In this document: positions 44,103 to 53,480 of the stretch, one piece after another
Position numbering within the stretch: position 1 is the stretch's first letter
Layout of the letters: every line of letters starts with the position of its first letter
Source: Croceibacterium soli
GTDB taxonomy: Bacteria > Pseudomonadota > Alphaproteobacteria > Sphingomonadales > Sphingomonadaceae
NCBI RefSeq assembly: GCF_009828065.1
Contig: NZ_WTYK01000005.1
Coordinates: forward strand, 124,001 to 188,000
Direction: 5' to 3'
DNA length: 64,000 bases
Program-made: the position numbers and the translations under genes
The notes under the pieces: generated by a model
What the model was told of the DNA's origin: nothing
Seen by the model: only the letters and a program-made list of their open reading frames with translations
Database searches by the model: none

Positions 44103-44375
44103 ATCTCAATCCTCAACTTAGCGGATGCGTGAACTTGTTCGCGTCAGGTACAAGCCGTTCATCAGCTGGGGAGAGACGCGGTGCGCGTGGCAGGTGCCGC
44201 CCCACTCCGGATCCGAGGAGCTCCCTTTTTGGCGGTACGCATGTTCATGAGCTATTCTTTCTCGCATACGGGTAGCCGAGCGATCCACCGGTTTAGATCA
44301 GCCTCGCCGGCGCGGGACGGCGGATGATCGCGGCCTCCTCCTCAGGGAACCAGCTACTCTGCATGACAGCCGGCT

Positions 44376-45167
44376 TCATGAGTTGCCTGTGAGAAAAGCC
44401 ATAAGCAGCTCATTGAAGCGCTCCGGCTGCTCAAGATTAGACAAGTGTGCAGCATCGAGCAACTCACAACGGGCGTTCCGAATGCCCGAGGCGAGCGCCT
44501 CTGTGTGTGGAAGCGGCGTTGCGGGATCTGCAGTGCCGCCAATCACCAAGACCGGGCGTCTGATAAGGCCCAGCACCGGCCGCATGTCCATGTCTCTGAT
44601 CGCCGCGCAACATCCAGCGTACCCTTCCGATCTGGTGCCGATAAGCATCTCTCGGAACACTGCGACCTTGCCGTGATCCGCACGAAAGGTCTCTGTGAAC
44701 CAGCGCTCGAGAACAGGGCTGGCGATTGCGGCCATGCCTTGCTCGCGCACGGTGTCAATCCGGGTGTCCCAGGCCGACGGAGGCCCCATGAAAGGCGAAC
44801 TGTTGGCGATCACTAATCGGTCGATCCGCTCGGATGCTCGCCAAGCAATCCATTGGGCCAGCATACCGCCTAGAGACAGGCCGCAAAACGAGAAGCGGTC
44901 CAATCGAAGCGCATCGGCAAGCTCAAGCACATCTCGGCCGAGCCTATCCATCGAATAGGCGCCCGCAGGAACGTCCGATCCACCATGACCGCGCGTATCA
45001 TACCGTATCACACGGAACTCGGCGGTGAGTGCTGGCAACTGCGGTTCCCACATCGCCATTGTCGTTCCGAGAGAGTTGGAGAGAATGAGGCAAGGTGCGT
45101 CCTCGGGTCCCTCGGCACGCCAGGCAATTCGACAGTGATCCCCGGTTGTGATCGTACCGAAGTTCAT
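44376..45167 (-). CDS. pcaD: 3-oxoadipate enol-lactonase
   Basis: Alpha/beta hydrolase of 263 residues that opens 3-oxoadipate enol-lactone to 3-oxoadipate. Oxyanion region ILSNSLGTTMAMWEPQ near residue 30, YDTRGHGGSD, nucleophile elbow FCGLSLGGM with Ser near residue 95, and the late LLDAAHLSNLEQPERFN with catalytic His. The GHGxSD and LGxTxxMW motifs are typical of PcaD. ATG 45167 overlaps the pcaF stop by four bases; the frame extends further but lies in pcaF. Confidence 0.9.
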   Translation of the reverse strand: MNFGTITTGDHCRIAWRAEGPEDAPCLILSNSLGTTMAMWEPQLPALTAEFRVIRYDTRGHGGSDVPAGAYSMDRLGRDVLELADALRLDRFSFCGLSLGGMLAQWIAWRASERIDRLVIANSSPFMGPPSAWDTRIDTVREQGMAAIASPVLERWFTETFRADHGKVAVFREMLIGTRSEGYAGCCAAIRDMDMRPVLGLIRRPVLVIGGTADPATPLPHTEALASGIRNARCELLDAAHLSNLEQPERFNELLMAFLTGNS

Positions 45168-46366
45168 ACCCGCTCCAGCACCAAGGCAATGCCCTGCCCA
45201 ACACCAACGCACATAAAGACCAGCGCGAGGTCCCCTCCGGTACGCTGCAACTCCTCAGCCGCTGTCATAGCCAACCGAGCCCCCGACATCCCCAGCGGGT
45301 GACCGAGAGCGATAGCCCCGCCGTTGGGATTGACCCTTGGATCATCCCACGGGACGTCCAACTCGGCGAGGGTCGCAATCGCTTGACTAGCGAAAGCCTC
45401 GTTGAGCTCGATTACGTCGAACTTCGAAATGTCTAGTCCTGTGCGGGCAAAGAGCCGCCGAGCAGCTGCTGCAGGTCCGATGCCCATAATGCGCGGTGCA
45501 ACGCCTGCCGAAGCCATCGCGACAATCCGTGCGCGTGGAGTAAGCCCGTGCCGCTTCGCCGCCGATTCTGAGGCGATCAGAAGTGCTGCTGCACCATCGT
45601 TCAAGCCGGTCGCATTGCCAGCGGTGACTGTGCCGCCCTCTCTCGCCACCGGTCGAAGTGCAGAAAGCGCTTCGATTGTGGTCTCTCGTATGTGCTCGTC
45701 GTGCTCGAAAACGAACAGTTCTCCTTTCCCTCGCGGAACCGTTACGGGCACGATCTCAGCAGCCAGTCGACCGCAATCACGTGCGTTCGCCGCCCTCTGC
45801 TGGCTCGCCAGAGCAAAGGCGTCTTGCTGCTCGCGCCCGATGCTCCACTGCTCCGCCACATTCTCGCCCGTCTCCGGCATTGAGTCCACGCCATAGGCAG
45901 CCTTCATCGCCGGATTGACGAACCGCCACCCGAGCGACGTGTCTTCCAACTTCTGACCACGACCAAAGGGTGTTTCTGCCTTCCCAAGTACATAGGGGGC
46001 GCGCGTCATCGACTCGACACCGCCGGCCAGAATGAAGTCGGCATCGCCTGCTCGAATAGCTTGTGCGGCGCTACCGATCGCGTTCAGGCCAGAGCCACAG
46101 AGCCGGTTAACTGTCGTACCGGGTACGCTCTGCGGCAGCCCGGCGAGTAGAACTGCCATACGCGCGACATTGCGGTTGTCCTCGCCGGCCTGGTTCGCGC
46201 ATCCAAAGATTGCGTCGTCGAGAGCTTCCCAGTCGATCCGTTCGTTGCGCTCCATCAGGGCCCGGATTGGGATTGCGGCGAGATCGTCGGCACGGACGCT
46301 CGCGAGGGCGCCATGCAACCGGCCGATGGGTGTTCTTATCGCATCGCAGAGAAAAGCGTGGGTCAT
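45164..46366 (-). CDS. pcaF: 3-oxoadipyl-CoA thiolase
   Basis: 400-residue thiolase that cleaves 3-oxoadipyl-CoA to succinyl-CoA and acetyl-CoA, the last step of the beta-ketoadipate pathway. Catalytic Cys in [17 protein letters not shown] near residue 90, the His in [17 protein letters not shown] near residue 357, and the second Cys in [12 protein letters not shown] near the end. The PcaF identity rests on its place between pcaIJ and pcaD. It overlaps pcaJ by four bases. Confidence 0.92.
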   Translation of the reverse strand: MTHAFLCDAIRTPIGRLHGALASVRADDLAAIPIRALMERNERIDWEALDDAIFGCANQAGEDNRNVARMAVLLAGLPQSVPGTTVNRLCGSGLNAIGSAAQAIRAGDADFILAGGVESMTRAPYVLGKAETPFGRGQKLEDTSLGWRFVNPAMKAAYGVDSMPETGENVAEQWSIGREQQDAFALASQQRAANARDCGRLAAEIVPVTVPRGKGELFVFEHDEHIRETTIEALSALRPVAREGGTVTAGNATGLNDGAAALLIASESAAKRHGLTPRARIVAMASAGVAPRIMGIGPAAAARRLFARTGLDISKFDVIELNEAFASQAIATLAELDVPWDDPRVNPNGGAIALGHPLGMSGARLAMTAAEELQRTGGDLALVFMCVGVGQGIALVLERV

Positions 46367-47022
46367 CTGCTTGGCCCTTGCCGGAGTGCCATTTCGTACC
46401 GTGCCGTCACAGAAGCTGATACTTCCTCGAGCGTTACATCCGGTGCCAATTCGACGAGTTGGAAGGACGAGTTACGATCCACCCGCTCGAACACACAGCG
46501 ATCAGTCACAATCATGTCTACTACGTTCCGTCCCGTAAGGGGGAGCGAACACCGCGGCACTAATTTTGGGCTGCCGTCCTTCGCAGCGAGATCCATGATG
46601 ACTATTATGCGCCTGACCCCCGCAACTAAGTCCATCGCCCCGCCCATGCCCTTGAGCATCTTCCCAGGAATGGTCCAGTTCGCGAGATCGCCGTCCTGCG
46701 AAACTTGCATGGCGCCAAGCACCGCCATGTCGATGTGGCCGCCGCGGATCATCGCGAAGCTATCCGCCGAAGAAAAGAAGCTTGAGCTCGGCAGTGCCGT
46801 GACCGTCTCCTTACCTGCGTTGATCAGGTCGGGGTCCACATCTTCCTCGAAAGGGAAAGGGCCAACTCCCAACATTCCGTTCTCAGACTGCAGCGTGACC
46901 TCGACGTTCTCTGGCACGAAGTTCGCCACGAGAGTTGGAATCCCGATGCCCAGATTCACATAGTACCCATCGCGCAGCTCGGCCGCAGCACGCTGAGCCA
47001 TCTGTTCACGCGTCCAAGGCAT
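46363..47022 (-). CDS. pcaJ: 3-oxoadipate CoA-transferase subunit B
   Basis: 219-residue subunit of the class I CoA-transferase that moves CoA from succinyl-CoA to 3-oxoadipate. The catalytic glutamate is in [14 protein letters not shown] near residue 48. The N-terminal [19 protein letters not shown] and the glycine-rich block [14 protein letters not shown] are also typical. It shares one base with the pcaI stop (TGATG). Confidence 0.92.
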   Translation of the reverse strand: MPWTREQMAQRAAAELRDGYYVNLGIGIPTLVANFVPENVEVTLQSENGMLGVGPFPFEEDVDPDLINAGKETVTALPSSSFFSSADSFAMIRGGHIDMAVLGAMQVSQDGDLANWTIPGKMLKGMGGAMDLVAGVRRIIVIMDLAAKDGSPKLVPRCSLPLTGRNVVDMIVTDRCVFERVDRNSSFQLVELAPDVTLEEVSASVTARYEMALRQGPSR

Positions 47023-47729
47023 CAGGCGTCCCTCCGCAAGCGGGTAGTTACCTTCTCAACCCGCTTCTCATTGATCGTAGAGATCATCACCCGATCGACA
47101 TAGATGCCAGGAGTATGGATGCAGTCGGGATCGAACGTTCCCATCGGCACGATCTCCTCGACCTCCGCGACAGTGACCTTGGCGGCCGTGGCCATGGTAG
47201 GATTGAAGTTGCGAGCGGTTTTGCGGAACATGAGATTGCCGGCCGGATCTGCGCGCCAAGCTTTCACGATCGCCAGATCTGCCCGCAACCACGTCTCGCG
47301 CACATACTCCTCACCTTCGAACACCTCGACGGGCTTGCCCTCGGCCACCACCGTGCCCACTCCTGTCTTCGTGTAGAAGGCAGGGATACCGGCCCCGCCG
47401 GCGCGTATCCGTTCAGCCAAAGTACCCTGAGGATTTAGCTCAAGCTCTAGCTCTCCGGATAGATACTGCTGCTCGAACAGCTTGTTCTCTCCCACGTAAG
47501 AAGAGATCATCTTCTTAACCTGCCTACTCTTAAGCAGCGTCCAAAGACCAAAACCGTCTGCGCCAGCATTGTTAGATATGATAGTCAAGTCGGCGACACC
47601 CCGGCCGTGGATTTCCCGGATCAGGGTCTCAGGGTTGCCTGTGAGGCCGAAGCCTCCAGACATGATGGTCATTCCGTCGAAGAGCAATGACTCGAGGGCT
47701 AAGGACGCGTTGGGAACTGTTTTGTCCAT
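47022..47729 (-). CDS. pcaI: 3-oxoadipate CoA-transferase subunit A
   Basis: 235-residue partner of PcaJ. The CoA-binding loop [15 protein letters not shown] is near residue 24. The block [16 protein letters not shown] and [22 protein letters not shown] follow the family. I start at ATG 47729 (MDKTVPN), ten bases after catA ends; the open frame continues into catA but is not family-like. Confidence 0.92.
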   Translation of the reverse strand: MDKTVPNASLALESLLFDGMTIMSGGFGLTGNPETLIREIHGRGVADLTIISNNAGADGFGLWTLLKSRQVKKMISSYVGENKLFEQQYLSGELELELNPQGTLAERIRAGGAGIPAFYTKTGVGTVVAEGKPVEVFEGEEYVRETWLRADLAIVKAWRADPAGNLMFRKTARNFNPTMATAAKVTVAEVEEIVPMGTFDPDCIHTPGIYVDRVMISTINEKRVEKVTTRLRRDA

Positions 47730-47739
47730 TTGAACGGCG

Positions 47740-48639
47740 CTACGCTTCTGCAATCGCGCGGGGGCGAGTAGAGAACGCCTCATCGTCTGCAGACGCCGCC
47801 CGCTGAAGCTCAAAGTCGAACGCTACGAAGGCGTTTTCACCTTGCCGATTTGGCGTCGGCAGCAGACCCTCTCGCGTTGCAAAGGCGAAGTCGTCCTGCG
47901 CGAGCGGATCGTCACCGAAATTGATCTGCGTGGTGAGCGTGCGGTACCCAGGCGCCTCTACGAAGAAGTGGACATGCGCAGGCCGGTTGCCGTGGCGCCC
48001 TAGCACCTTCATCAAGCGATCGGCCGCTCCACCGGGCGGAACGCTGTAGCCCGAGGGGAGTTTAGAGCGGAAGCTGTAGCGCCCATCCTCCCGCAGCTTT
48101 ATGCGCCGACGGTTGTTGAACGGCGTCTGCTCACCTGTGGGGTCGAAGTGTGAGTAGAACCCCTTGGAGTTTGCATGCCAGACATGGAGAATGGCACCCT
48201 GCACCGGCTCGCCATCCGGGCCTTTGACTTGTCCGGTCATGTACAGCGTTCCCGTATCATCGGGATCGCTCGTTAAGTTGACGTCATCTCCTTCGACCAA
48301 CGGCGCACCCTCAACATACAGCGGCCCTTCGATAGTCCGCGGAGTACCGCCGGTACGCCCGGCTTCGCGGTCACGCTCGTCTGTCACCAAATCCATGAAG
48401 TGCTCTAAGCCGATACCAGGAACGATAAGCCCGAACTCCTCGCCACCTTCCTGGAGGAACTTGATGGCCTGCCAGAGCTCGCCCTCAGTGACATCATACT
48501 TCACAATGACCTGCATCACAGCTTCGACGAGATCCCGGGCGACACCCTTAAGCCGCTTGTCCCCCCCCTCTCGGTCGATGCCGGCTGCACGATCGAGTAA
48601 CTGCTGGACCGCATCGGTTTGGACGAAGTTCTTATTCAT
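47740..48639 (-). CDS. catA: Catechol 1,2-dioxygenase (intradiol)
   Basis: 299-residue Fe(III) enzyme that opens catechol to cis,cis-muconate. Predicted iron ligands are Tyr162 (KGFYSHFDP), Tyr198 ([10 protein letters not shown]), and His222/His224 ([13 protein letters not shown]). The helical N-terminal domain used for dimerisation is present (residues 1-90). Length and block order match CatA better than hydroxyquinol dioxygenases, and the neighbours catB and catC support catechol as substrate. ATG 48639 follows the catC stop by 23 bases and has AGAGAG upstream. Confidence 0.92.
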   Translation of the reverse strand: MNKNFVQTDAVQQLLDRAAGIDREGGDKRLKGVARDLVEAVMQVIVKYDVTEGELWQAIKFLQEGGEEFGLIVPGIGLEHFMDLVTDERDREAGRTGGTPRTIEGPLYVEGAPLVEGDDVNLTSDPDDTGTLYMTGQVKGPDGEPVQGAILHVWHANSKGFYSHFDPTGEQTPFNNRRRIKLREDGRYSFRSKLPSGYSVPPGGAADRLMKVLGRHGNRPAHVHFFVEAPGYRTLTTQINFGDDPLAQDDFAFATREGLLPTPNRQGENAFVAFDFELQRAASADDEAFSTRPRAIAEA

Positions 48640-48662
48640 AGCCTCTCTCCGAAAGATACTTG

Positions 48663-48953
48663 TCAGCGATCGTCGGGATGGATCGACGACGGGTGGCGAC
48701 ATAGTGGTGTGATCCGCACATCCATGAGCGGATAGAGCGGAAGCGTCGTAATAAGTTCATGCAGGCGAGCATTGTCGCTTACATCGAAGATACTCACGTT
48801 GCTATACTGTCCAACCACTCGCCAAATATGGCGCCAAGTACCGGCTGCTTGCAGATCTTGGAAGCGCGCCTTTTCAGCTGCCTTGAGCTCTTCGAGCCGT
48901 TCTTGATCGTAGCCGACCGGGACATTTACATCCATTTCAACTTTGAAAAGCAT
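48663..48953 (-). CDS. catC: Muconolactone delta-isomerase
   Basis: 96-residue enzyme that turns muconolactone into 3-oxoadipate enol-lactone. The compact ferredoxin-like fold shows the family blocks MLFKVEMDVNVP, AGTWRHIWRVVGQYSNVSIFD and TTLPLYPLMDVRITPL. Length equals that of known CatC. It starts three bases after the catB stop. Confidence 0.95.
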   Translation of the reverse strand: MLFKVEMDVNVPVGYDQERLEELKAAEKARFQDLQAAGTWRHIWRVVGQYSNVSIFDVSDNARLHELITTLPLYPLMDVRITPLCRHPSSIHPDDR

Positions 48954-48956
48954 ACG

Positions 48957-50114
48957 TTAGCCCCTTTCGCCCGCTGCGATGCTGATAGTGCGCCGCGATG
49001 CGTCTCGACGCATGAAGGAGATGCGGTCTTCATCCAACGCGATCCCCAAGCCCGGCCCCACGGGCACTTCAAGGCCGAATTCGCGATAGTCGAGGGGCTG
49101 CTGCAAAATCTCTTCGGTGAGTAGAAGCGGGCCGAAGAGCTCCGTTCCAAACGCCAGTCGTGGAAACGTTGCAAAGACATGAGCCGAAGCGATCGTGCCA
49201 ACCGCGCCTTCGAGCATTGTTCCGCCATAAAGCCCCACGCCCGCGGCATCTGCCACTGCCTGCACCTGCTTCGCAGCGATCAGGCCGCCCGATTGCTCTA
49301 TTTTCACGGCAAAAACATCGGCAGCCGCCGCGCTGGCGTAATCGTAGGCGCTAGCTGGGCCATTTAGCGCTTCATCTGCCATGATCGGTACATCCGAGCG
49401 CGCCACGAGCCGCGCCATACCGGCTCGGTTCGATCGATGGATCGGCTGCTCTACAAGATCGCAGCCCGCGTCGGCGAGCATCGCTAGCGCAGGGCGGGCC
49501 TCCAACTCACTCCAAGCCATGTTCACGTCGACGCGAATGGAGGCGTGAGAGCCGAGGGCCCGTTTGATCTCTGCCACATGGGCCACGTCCTCCTCGATAG
49601 GGCGCTTACCGATCTTTATCTTGAAAGCATCATGCCGCCGACACGCGAGCATCTTCTGAGCCTCATCGATGTCACGAGCCGTATCGCCACTTGCCAATGT
49701 CCACAGTACCGGCAAGCGATCATGCACTCGTCCACCCAGCAGTTCGCTTATTGAAAGGCCAGCGCGCTTACCGTGCGCGTCAAAGAGTGCCGTTTCCACG
49801 GCGCACCTGGCAAAGTTGTTGCCGACGATATGGCGTCCTAGGCGCTCCATCGCCAACGCCGGCTTAGTGGCATCCTCCCCAATAAGGGCCGGCGCAAAAT
49901 AGGTGTCAACCGCAAGCTTAATCGTCTCAGGCGCCTCAGGACCGTATGATAGGCCTCCAATCGTGGTCGCCTCGCCAATGCCCGTGATACCATCGGAGCA
50001 GGTGATCCGTACCAGACAAAGCGTCTGGTGATGCATCGTCGCCATCGCCAGCACGTGAGGCCGAATCGTCGGAACATCGATCAGGATCGCCTCGATTTCG
50101 GCAATGGTGATCAT
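48957..50114 (-). CDS. catB: Muconate cycloisomerase
   Basis: 385-residue enolase-superfamily (MR/MLE) enzyme that closes cis,cis-muconate to muconolactone. Catalytic lysines in FKIKIGKRP near residue 166 and in VKIEQSGG near residue 270. Metal ligands are the Asp in RVDVNMAW, the Glu in LVEQPIH and the Asp in IMADEALNGP. GGGAGG precedes ATG 50114. It is the first gene of the cat-pca operon, divergent from the LysR regulator. Confidence 0.93.
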   Translation of the reverse strand: MITIAEIEAILIDVPTIRPHVLAMATMHHQTLCLVRITCSDGITGIGEATTIGGLSYGPEAPETIKLAVDTYFAPALIGEDATKPALAMERLGRHIVGNNFARCAVETALFDAHGKRAGLSISELLGGRVHDRLPVLWTLASGDTARDIDEAQKMLACRRHDAFKIKIGKRPIEEDVAHVAEIKRALGSHASIRVDVNMAWSELEARPALAMLADAGCDLVEQPIHRSNRAGMARLVARSDVPIMADEALNGPASAYDYASAAAADVFAVKIEQSGGLIAAKQVQAVADAAGVGLYGGTMLEGAVGTIASAHVFATFPRLAFGTELFGPLLLTEEILQQPLDYREFGLEVPVGPGLGIALDEDRISFMRRDASRRTISIAAGERG

Positions 50115-50184
50115 TTCAAGCCTCCCATGACGCTTACATAGAGGCTTGCCGGAGCCAACGGAAAGACTTACTAGGTCCGATATA

Positions 50185-50199
50185 ATACCAGATAGGTAT
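50185..50199. promoter_or_regulatory. LysR-type operator (T-N11-A palindrome)
   Basis: ATACC-AGATA-GGTAT is a perfect 5-5-5 palindrome with the T-N11-A spacing of LysR boxes. It overlaps the ATG of the regulator (50198) and lies about 70 bases from catB, so it should serve autorepression and catB control. Confidence 0.7.
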
Positions 50200-51103
50200 G
50201 ATAGAGCTTCGCCAACTTCGCTACTTCGAAACCGTCGCTAAGGAGCGCAATTTCACCCGCGCAGCCGAGCGGCTGGGAATAGCGCAGCCGCCGCTCAGCC
50301 GGCAGATTAAAGCGCTAGAAGACGAGATGGGCATCGTCCTTTTCGACCGACAAACCAGGCCTGTGCGTCTGACGGAAGCGGGTCGCGTCTTCTACGAGCA
50401 GGCCGCGCAGATCCTCTCTAGCGTAGAGCAACTGAGAGAATCGATGTCGAGGATCCGCTCGGTCCAGCAAAAACGCTTCGTCATCGGGGTCGTAGGCTCG
50501 ATTATGTATGGCGAGATGCCGCGCATCATCCGCAGGTTCCGAAGGCACAATCCGACGATTGAAGTCGAATTGGTCGAACTCATCACGCTTGAACAGGTGG
50601 ACGCCCTGAAGGGCGGGCGCATTGATGCCGGCCTAGGTCGCGTGCGGATCGACGACCCTGCCATCCGACGCGAAATCTTGCACAATGAACCGTTGTTCGC
50701 AGCCCTCCCGGCCGACCACCAGCTCGCGCGCGCCTCACACCCGCTACCGATACATGCGCTGACAAATGAGGTTCTGATTGTCTACCCCAGTCAGCCTCGC
50801 CCTAGCTATGCGGATCAGGTATTGAGCCATTTCCGGGATCACGGCAGTCGGCCGGCTCGGGTGGTCGAAGTGCGCGAAGTTCAGACCGCACTTGGATTGG
50901 TCGCCGCGCAGGCAGGTGTGGCGATTGTGCCGTCCTCAATGCAGCATCTGCAAAGAGATGATCTCGCTTATCGCCCGATTGCCCACACCGATGCGACATC
51001 GCCCATCATCTTAAGCCAGCGGCTCAGCGACGACAGTGCAGAAGCAGAGCAGTTCAGGACGATCGCTCGGACTGTTCTGGGAACAGATCCGCCACAGAAG
51101 TGA
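50198..51103 (+). CDS. catR: LysR-family regulator of the catechol genes
   Basis: 301-residue LTTR. The N-terminal helix-turn-helix is MIELRQLRYFETVAKERNF... LGIAQPPLSRQIKALE, and the effector domain runs from about residue 90 (FVIGVVGSIMYGEMPRI). CatR-type proteins sense cis,cis-muconate and activate catB. The name is inferred from its place divergent from catBCA; BenM-like function is also possible. No strong ribosome site is visible, since the start lies inside the operator. Confidence 0.85.
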   Translation: MIELRQLRYFETVAKERNFTRAAERLGIAQPPLSRQIKALEDEMGIVLFDRQTRPVRLTEAGRVFYEQAAQILSSVEQLRESMSRIRSVQQKRFVIGVVGSIMYGEMPRIIRRFRRHNPTIEVELVELITLEQVDALKGGRIDAGLGRVRIDDPAIRREILHNEPLFAALPADHQLARASHPLPIHALTNEVLIVYPSQPRPSYADQVLSHFRDHGSRPARVVEVREVQTALGLVAAQAGVAIVPSSMQHLQRDDLAYRPIAHTDATSPIILSQRLSDDSAEAEQFRTIARTVLGTDPPQK

Positions 51104-51165
51104 CGGACCTCAGCAGATGAACATGATGAGTGGCGCTCACGTAGACGGCCGGAGATTCGCGGGCC

Positions 51166-51681
51166 TCAGATCAGATAGCCGACCCCCCAAAGTGCGTCGT
51201 CGGAGTTGATAAGCAGCACTTCTTTGCGCTCCATCTTCAGCTCACCAGCACGTCGCACCAAGCGGTATGTGGCGTCACCAGCAAGCACGCGGGTCCTCTC
51301 GAACTTGTACTCGACGATGTGCTGCGCACAGCGCACTTCCACGCTCGCCTCGTCGCCCGCGCTTAACACAAAGCGCGAGGTGGTACGTACTGTACGGGCC
51401 GAGGGAGCCGATGAAATAGAGAACCCGCTTTTCAGGCGTTTGACCCGCGCCTTGCGCATCTCGGCGTCATCATAAAGAACGTTCAGCTTGGCAGCATTGT
51501 CACCTTGGTCGCGCTCGATAGGTACGATGTAGAGCCCTTCATCGAGCCAAAGGGAAAGCCATTCCTGATACTCCTGGCGGTCTAGCAGTTCTGCCTCGCG
51601 CCAGATGAACTCAGCCGCCTCCTGCAGCGTGATCACGCCCTCCCGTGCTATAGCGGGACCGATTTTCTCCAAGGTGCTCAT
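51166..51681 (-). CDS. Aromatic-ring-hydroxylating dioxygenase, beta subunit
   Basis: 171-residue small subunit with the NTF2-like cone fold. Typical blocks are EAAEFIWREAELLDRQEYQEWLSLW near residue 25 and the ending RKEVLLINSDDALWGVGYLI. It gives structural support to the alpha3beta3 oxygenase. ATG 51681 overlaps the alpha-subunit stop by four bases. It is the last gene of the amidase-to-oxygenase unit. Confidence 0.9.
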   Translation of the reverse strand: MSTLEKIGPAIAREGVITLQEAAEFIWREAELLDRQEYQEWLSLWLDEGLYIVPIERDQGDNAAKLNVLYDDAEMRKARVKRLKSGFSISSAPSARTVRTTSRFVLSAGDEASVEVRCAQHIVEYKFERTRVLAGDATYRLVRRAGELKMERKEVLLINSDDALWGVGYLI

Positions 51682-52946
51682 GCGCTCATCATCCTTTTCC
51701 ACTGAGCATAGGCGGCCCGCATGCCGGTTTCCGCGCTCACGTCAGTGACGTTGCTCCCGGCCACGTGACCAATCAACGGATCGATCCCGCGGTTCACCAG
51801 AACATGAACATCTTCGCCCGCGGCCGCGCCGCGCTGCACACGCTCCCAGCCTTCAGCATCATCTGGCGATCCAAAACCCATGGGTCCCTGAAAGTGCTCG
51901 TGCAATCGCATACGCACGCGGTTTCCTGCTTCGGGACCGCCGTCCATTCCAATAGCTATATGCCGGATCTCGGTCTCGTCCACGGAGATGGGACGCAGCA
52001 CGCGGAAGAATGCCATCGAACACGCGACGTTAGGGAACAGGTTCAGATTGAACCCGCTCCCTCCGACTGCGCGCACCACTTTGCGCACTTCCCCCTCCTC
52101 ATATCCTTCGCTTCGCAATTCATCCGCCAACTCGCGAAAGCGCTCTGGTATCTCGTCTTCGAGGTTTTCCTCTAGATCCACCAAGGCAGGGATCATCACC
52201 ATGACGCTATGGCCCTTGCCAAGATCCTCGACCCAGCCGCCCTGCCCAAGGACATCGAAAACATTGCTAGTGTCGGCATCGAGCGAATCGAGGAAAGTCT
52301 TGTGGACGATGGGGAAGTGGTAGGCGTCCGTAGTATTTTCGAGCTGGATCTTCCAATTACCGCTGAACCGAAACCGATGCTCGCCAAGCGTCTTAACGGG
52401 GTGTCCGGCCCCCTGCTTCATGAACAAGTCGATCCATTTCTTGGCCGGCCCCAGAAAATCGACGAGGGGCTCTATGTCCGCGCGGAAGGTTGCAAAGATC
52501 ATTCCCGCATATTCTTCGACACGAAGTGATACTAGCGGAAAATCCGCTTTGTTGAAGTCGTCACCATAAACCGACGCATGCGGCACTGCGCGCAGCTTAC
52601 CGTCTAGCGCGTAACTCCATCCGTGATAAGGGCAGACGAAGACACTGGTTTTGCCGCGCTTTTGCTCGCAAACGGAGGCCGCGCGATGGCGGCAGCGATT
52701 GAGCAGGACGTTAACTTGCCCAGTCTTGTCGCGCACGACAATTACCGGCTCCTTGCCGACAAAGGATTTTACGAAGTGTCCCTTGTTTGGCACTTCGCTA
52801 GCATGAGCGACCCACACCCAAGTACCTTTGAAGATTCGATCCATCTCCGCGTCAAAGATCTCAGGATCAGTGTAGAGCGAAGTGTCAAAACGGTCAGGTT
52901 GTACGAGGTCGCTGACGTCGCGTAATTCCCGCACTTTGATGTCCAT
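51678..52946 (-). CDS. Aromatic-ring-hydroxylating dioxygenase, alpha subunit (Rieske)
   Basis: 422-residue catalytic subunit. The Rieske [2Fe-2S] ligands are Cys85/His87 (LLNRCRHRAA) and Cys105/His108 (FVCPYHGW). The bridging aspartate and mononuclear iron ligands are in NTTDAYHFPIVH (Asp207, His210, His215), with a later carboxylate. The sequence has the sphingomonad-type opening DLVQPDRFDTSLYTDPEIFD, similar to benzoate/anthranilate/salicylate oxygenases. In context it should make catechol. No cis-diol dehydrogenase is encoded nearby, so anthranilate or salicylate, which yield catechol directly, are the best candidates. The electron donors are probably the ferredoxin and reductase at 42553-44102. 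AGGAG precedes ATG 52946. Confidence 0.88.
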   Translation of the reverse strand: MDIKVRELRDVSDLVQPDRFDTSLYTDPEIFDAEMDRIFKGTWVWVAHASEVPNKGHFVKSFVGKEPVIVVRDKTGQVNVLLNRCRHRAASVCEQKRGKTSVFVCPYHGWSYALDGKLRAVPHASVYGDDFNKADFPLVSLRVEEYAGMIFATFRADIEPLVDFLGPAKKWIDLFMKQGAGHPVKTLGEHRFRFSGNWKIQLENTTDAYHFPIVHKTFLDSLDADTSNVFDVLGQGGWVEDLGKGHSVMVMIPALVDLEENLEDEIPERFRELADELRSEGYEEGEVRKVVRAVGGSGFNLNLFPNVACSMAFFRVLRPISVDETEIRHIAIGMDGGPEAGNRVRMRLHEHFQGPMGFGSPDDAEGWERVQRGAAAGEDVHVLVNRGIDPLIGHVAGSNVTDVSAETGMRAAYAQWKRMMSA

Positions 52947-52955
52947 ATCAATCTC

Positions 52956-53480
52956 CTATGATTTCGCTGGGACGGGAACTGGCGTGGGATCATCCCAGCG
53001 TTCTACTGCCCTGCTGAACAGGTTCTCAGTTTCGAAACGACTGATGCGCCACTCGCCTTGCTCCCGAACGAAGCGAACGCGAAGGCGTGCGGAGCGCAAA
53101 TCAGAACGCCCGTCAGCGTAGGTGGAGGCCTGCAGCATCATCCAACTTCCGCGCGCGCTCTCGCGATCGACCGTGATACTCTCAGAGCAAAGAAAATGGG
53201 CGTTCATCGCGAAGTGCGGCGGCGGACCACGATACCGGCCGAGCATCGCCACAATGGCATCTCGTCCTTCGTAACCGCCGAAGGTCGCCGCATACCTCGG
53301 CCCAACTCCGGCCCAAACAGCATCTTGCGCGAAGAGCTCTCCGAGTTCGTCCATCGGAGTAGCCGGCCCCAGATCATCGCAAAGTTCCATATAGCGTGCC
53401 ATGACGGCGCGAACGGCCTTTTCGGCTTCTAATTGCTCAAGACGGGAGGTTAGTTCTTGGATAGCGGAACGCTCATTCAT
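52956..53480 (-). CDS. NTF2/SnoaL-like protein
   Basis: 174-residue protein predicted to have a cone-shaped NTF2-like fold: helical start (LEQLEAEKAVRAVMARYMELCDD), ELFAQDAVWAG, YEGRDAIVAMLGRY, and a C-terminal sheet (RLRVRFVREQGEWRISRFET). Relatives are small enzymes or accessory subunits, and the fold is that of oxygenase beta subunits. Role unknown. It lies between the amidase (overlap 8 bases) and the oxygenase alpha gene (gap 9 bases), so it belongs to the pathway unit. Confidence 0.75.
   Translation of the reverse strand: MNERSAIQELTSRLEQLEAEKAVRAVMARYMELCDDLGPATPMDELGELFAQDAVWAGVGPRYAATFGGYEGRDAIVAMLGRYRGPPPHFAMNAHFLCSESITVDRESARGSWMMLQASTYADGRSDLRSARLRVRFVREQGEWRISRFETENLFSRAVERWDDPTPVPVPAKS

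Noticed and set aside
44103-44375. Truncated P450 gene between pcaD and ferredoxin
   Set aside because: No haem-binding Cys motif or helix-I motif is present; only short fragments are open.
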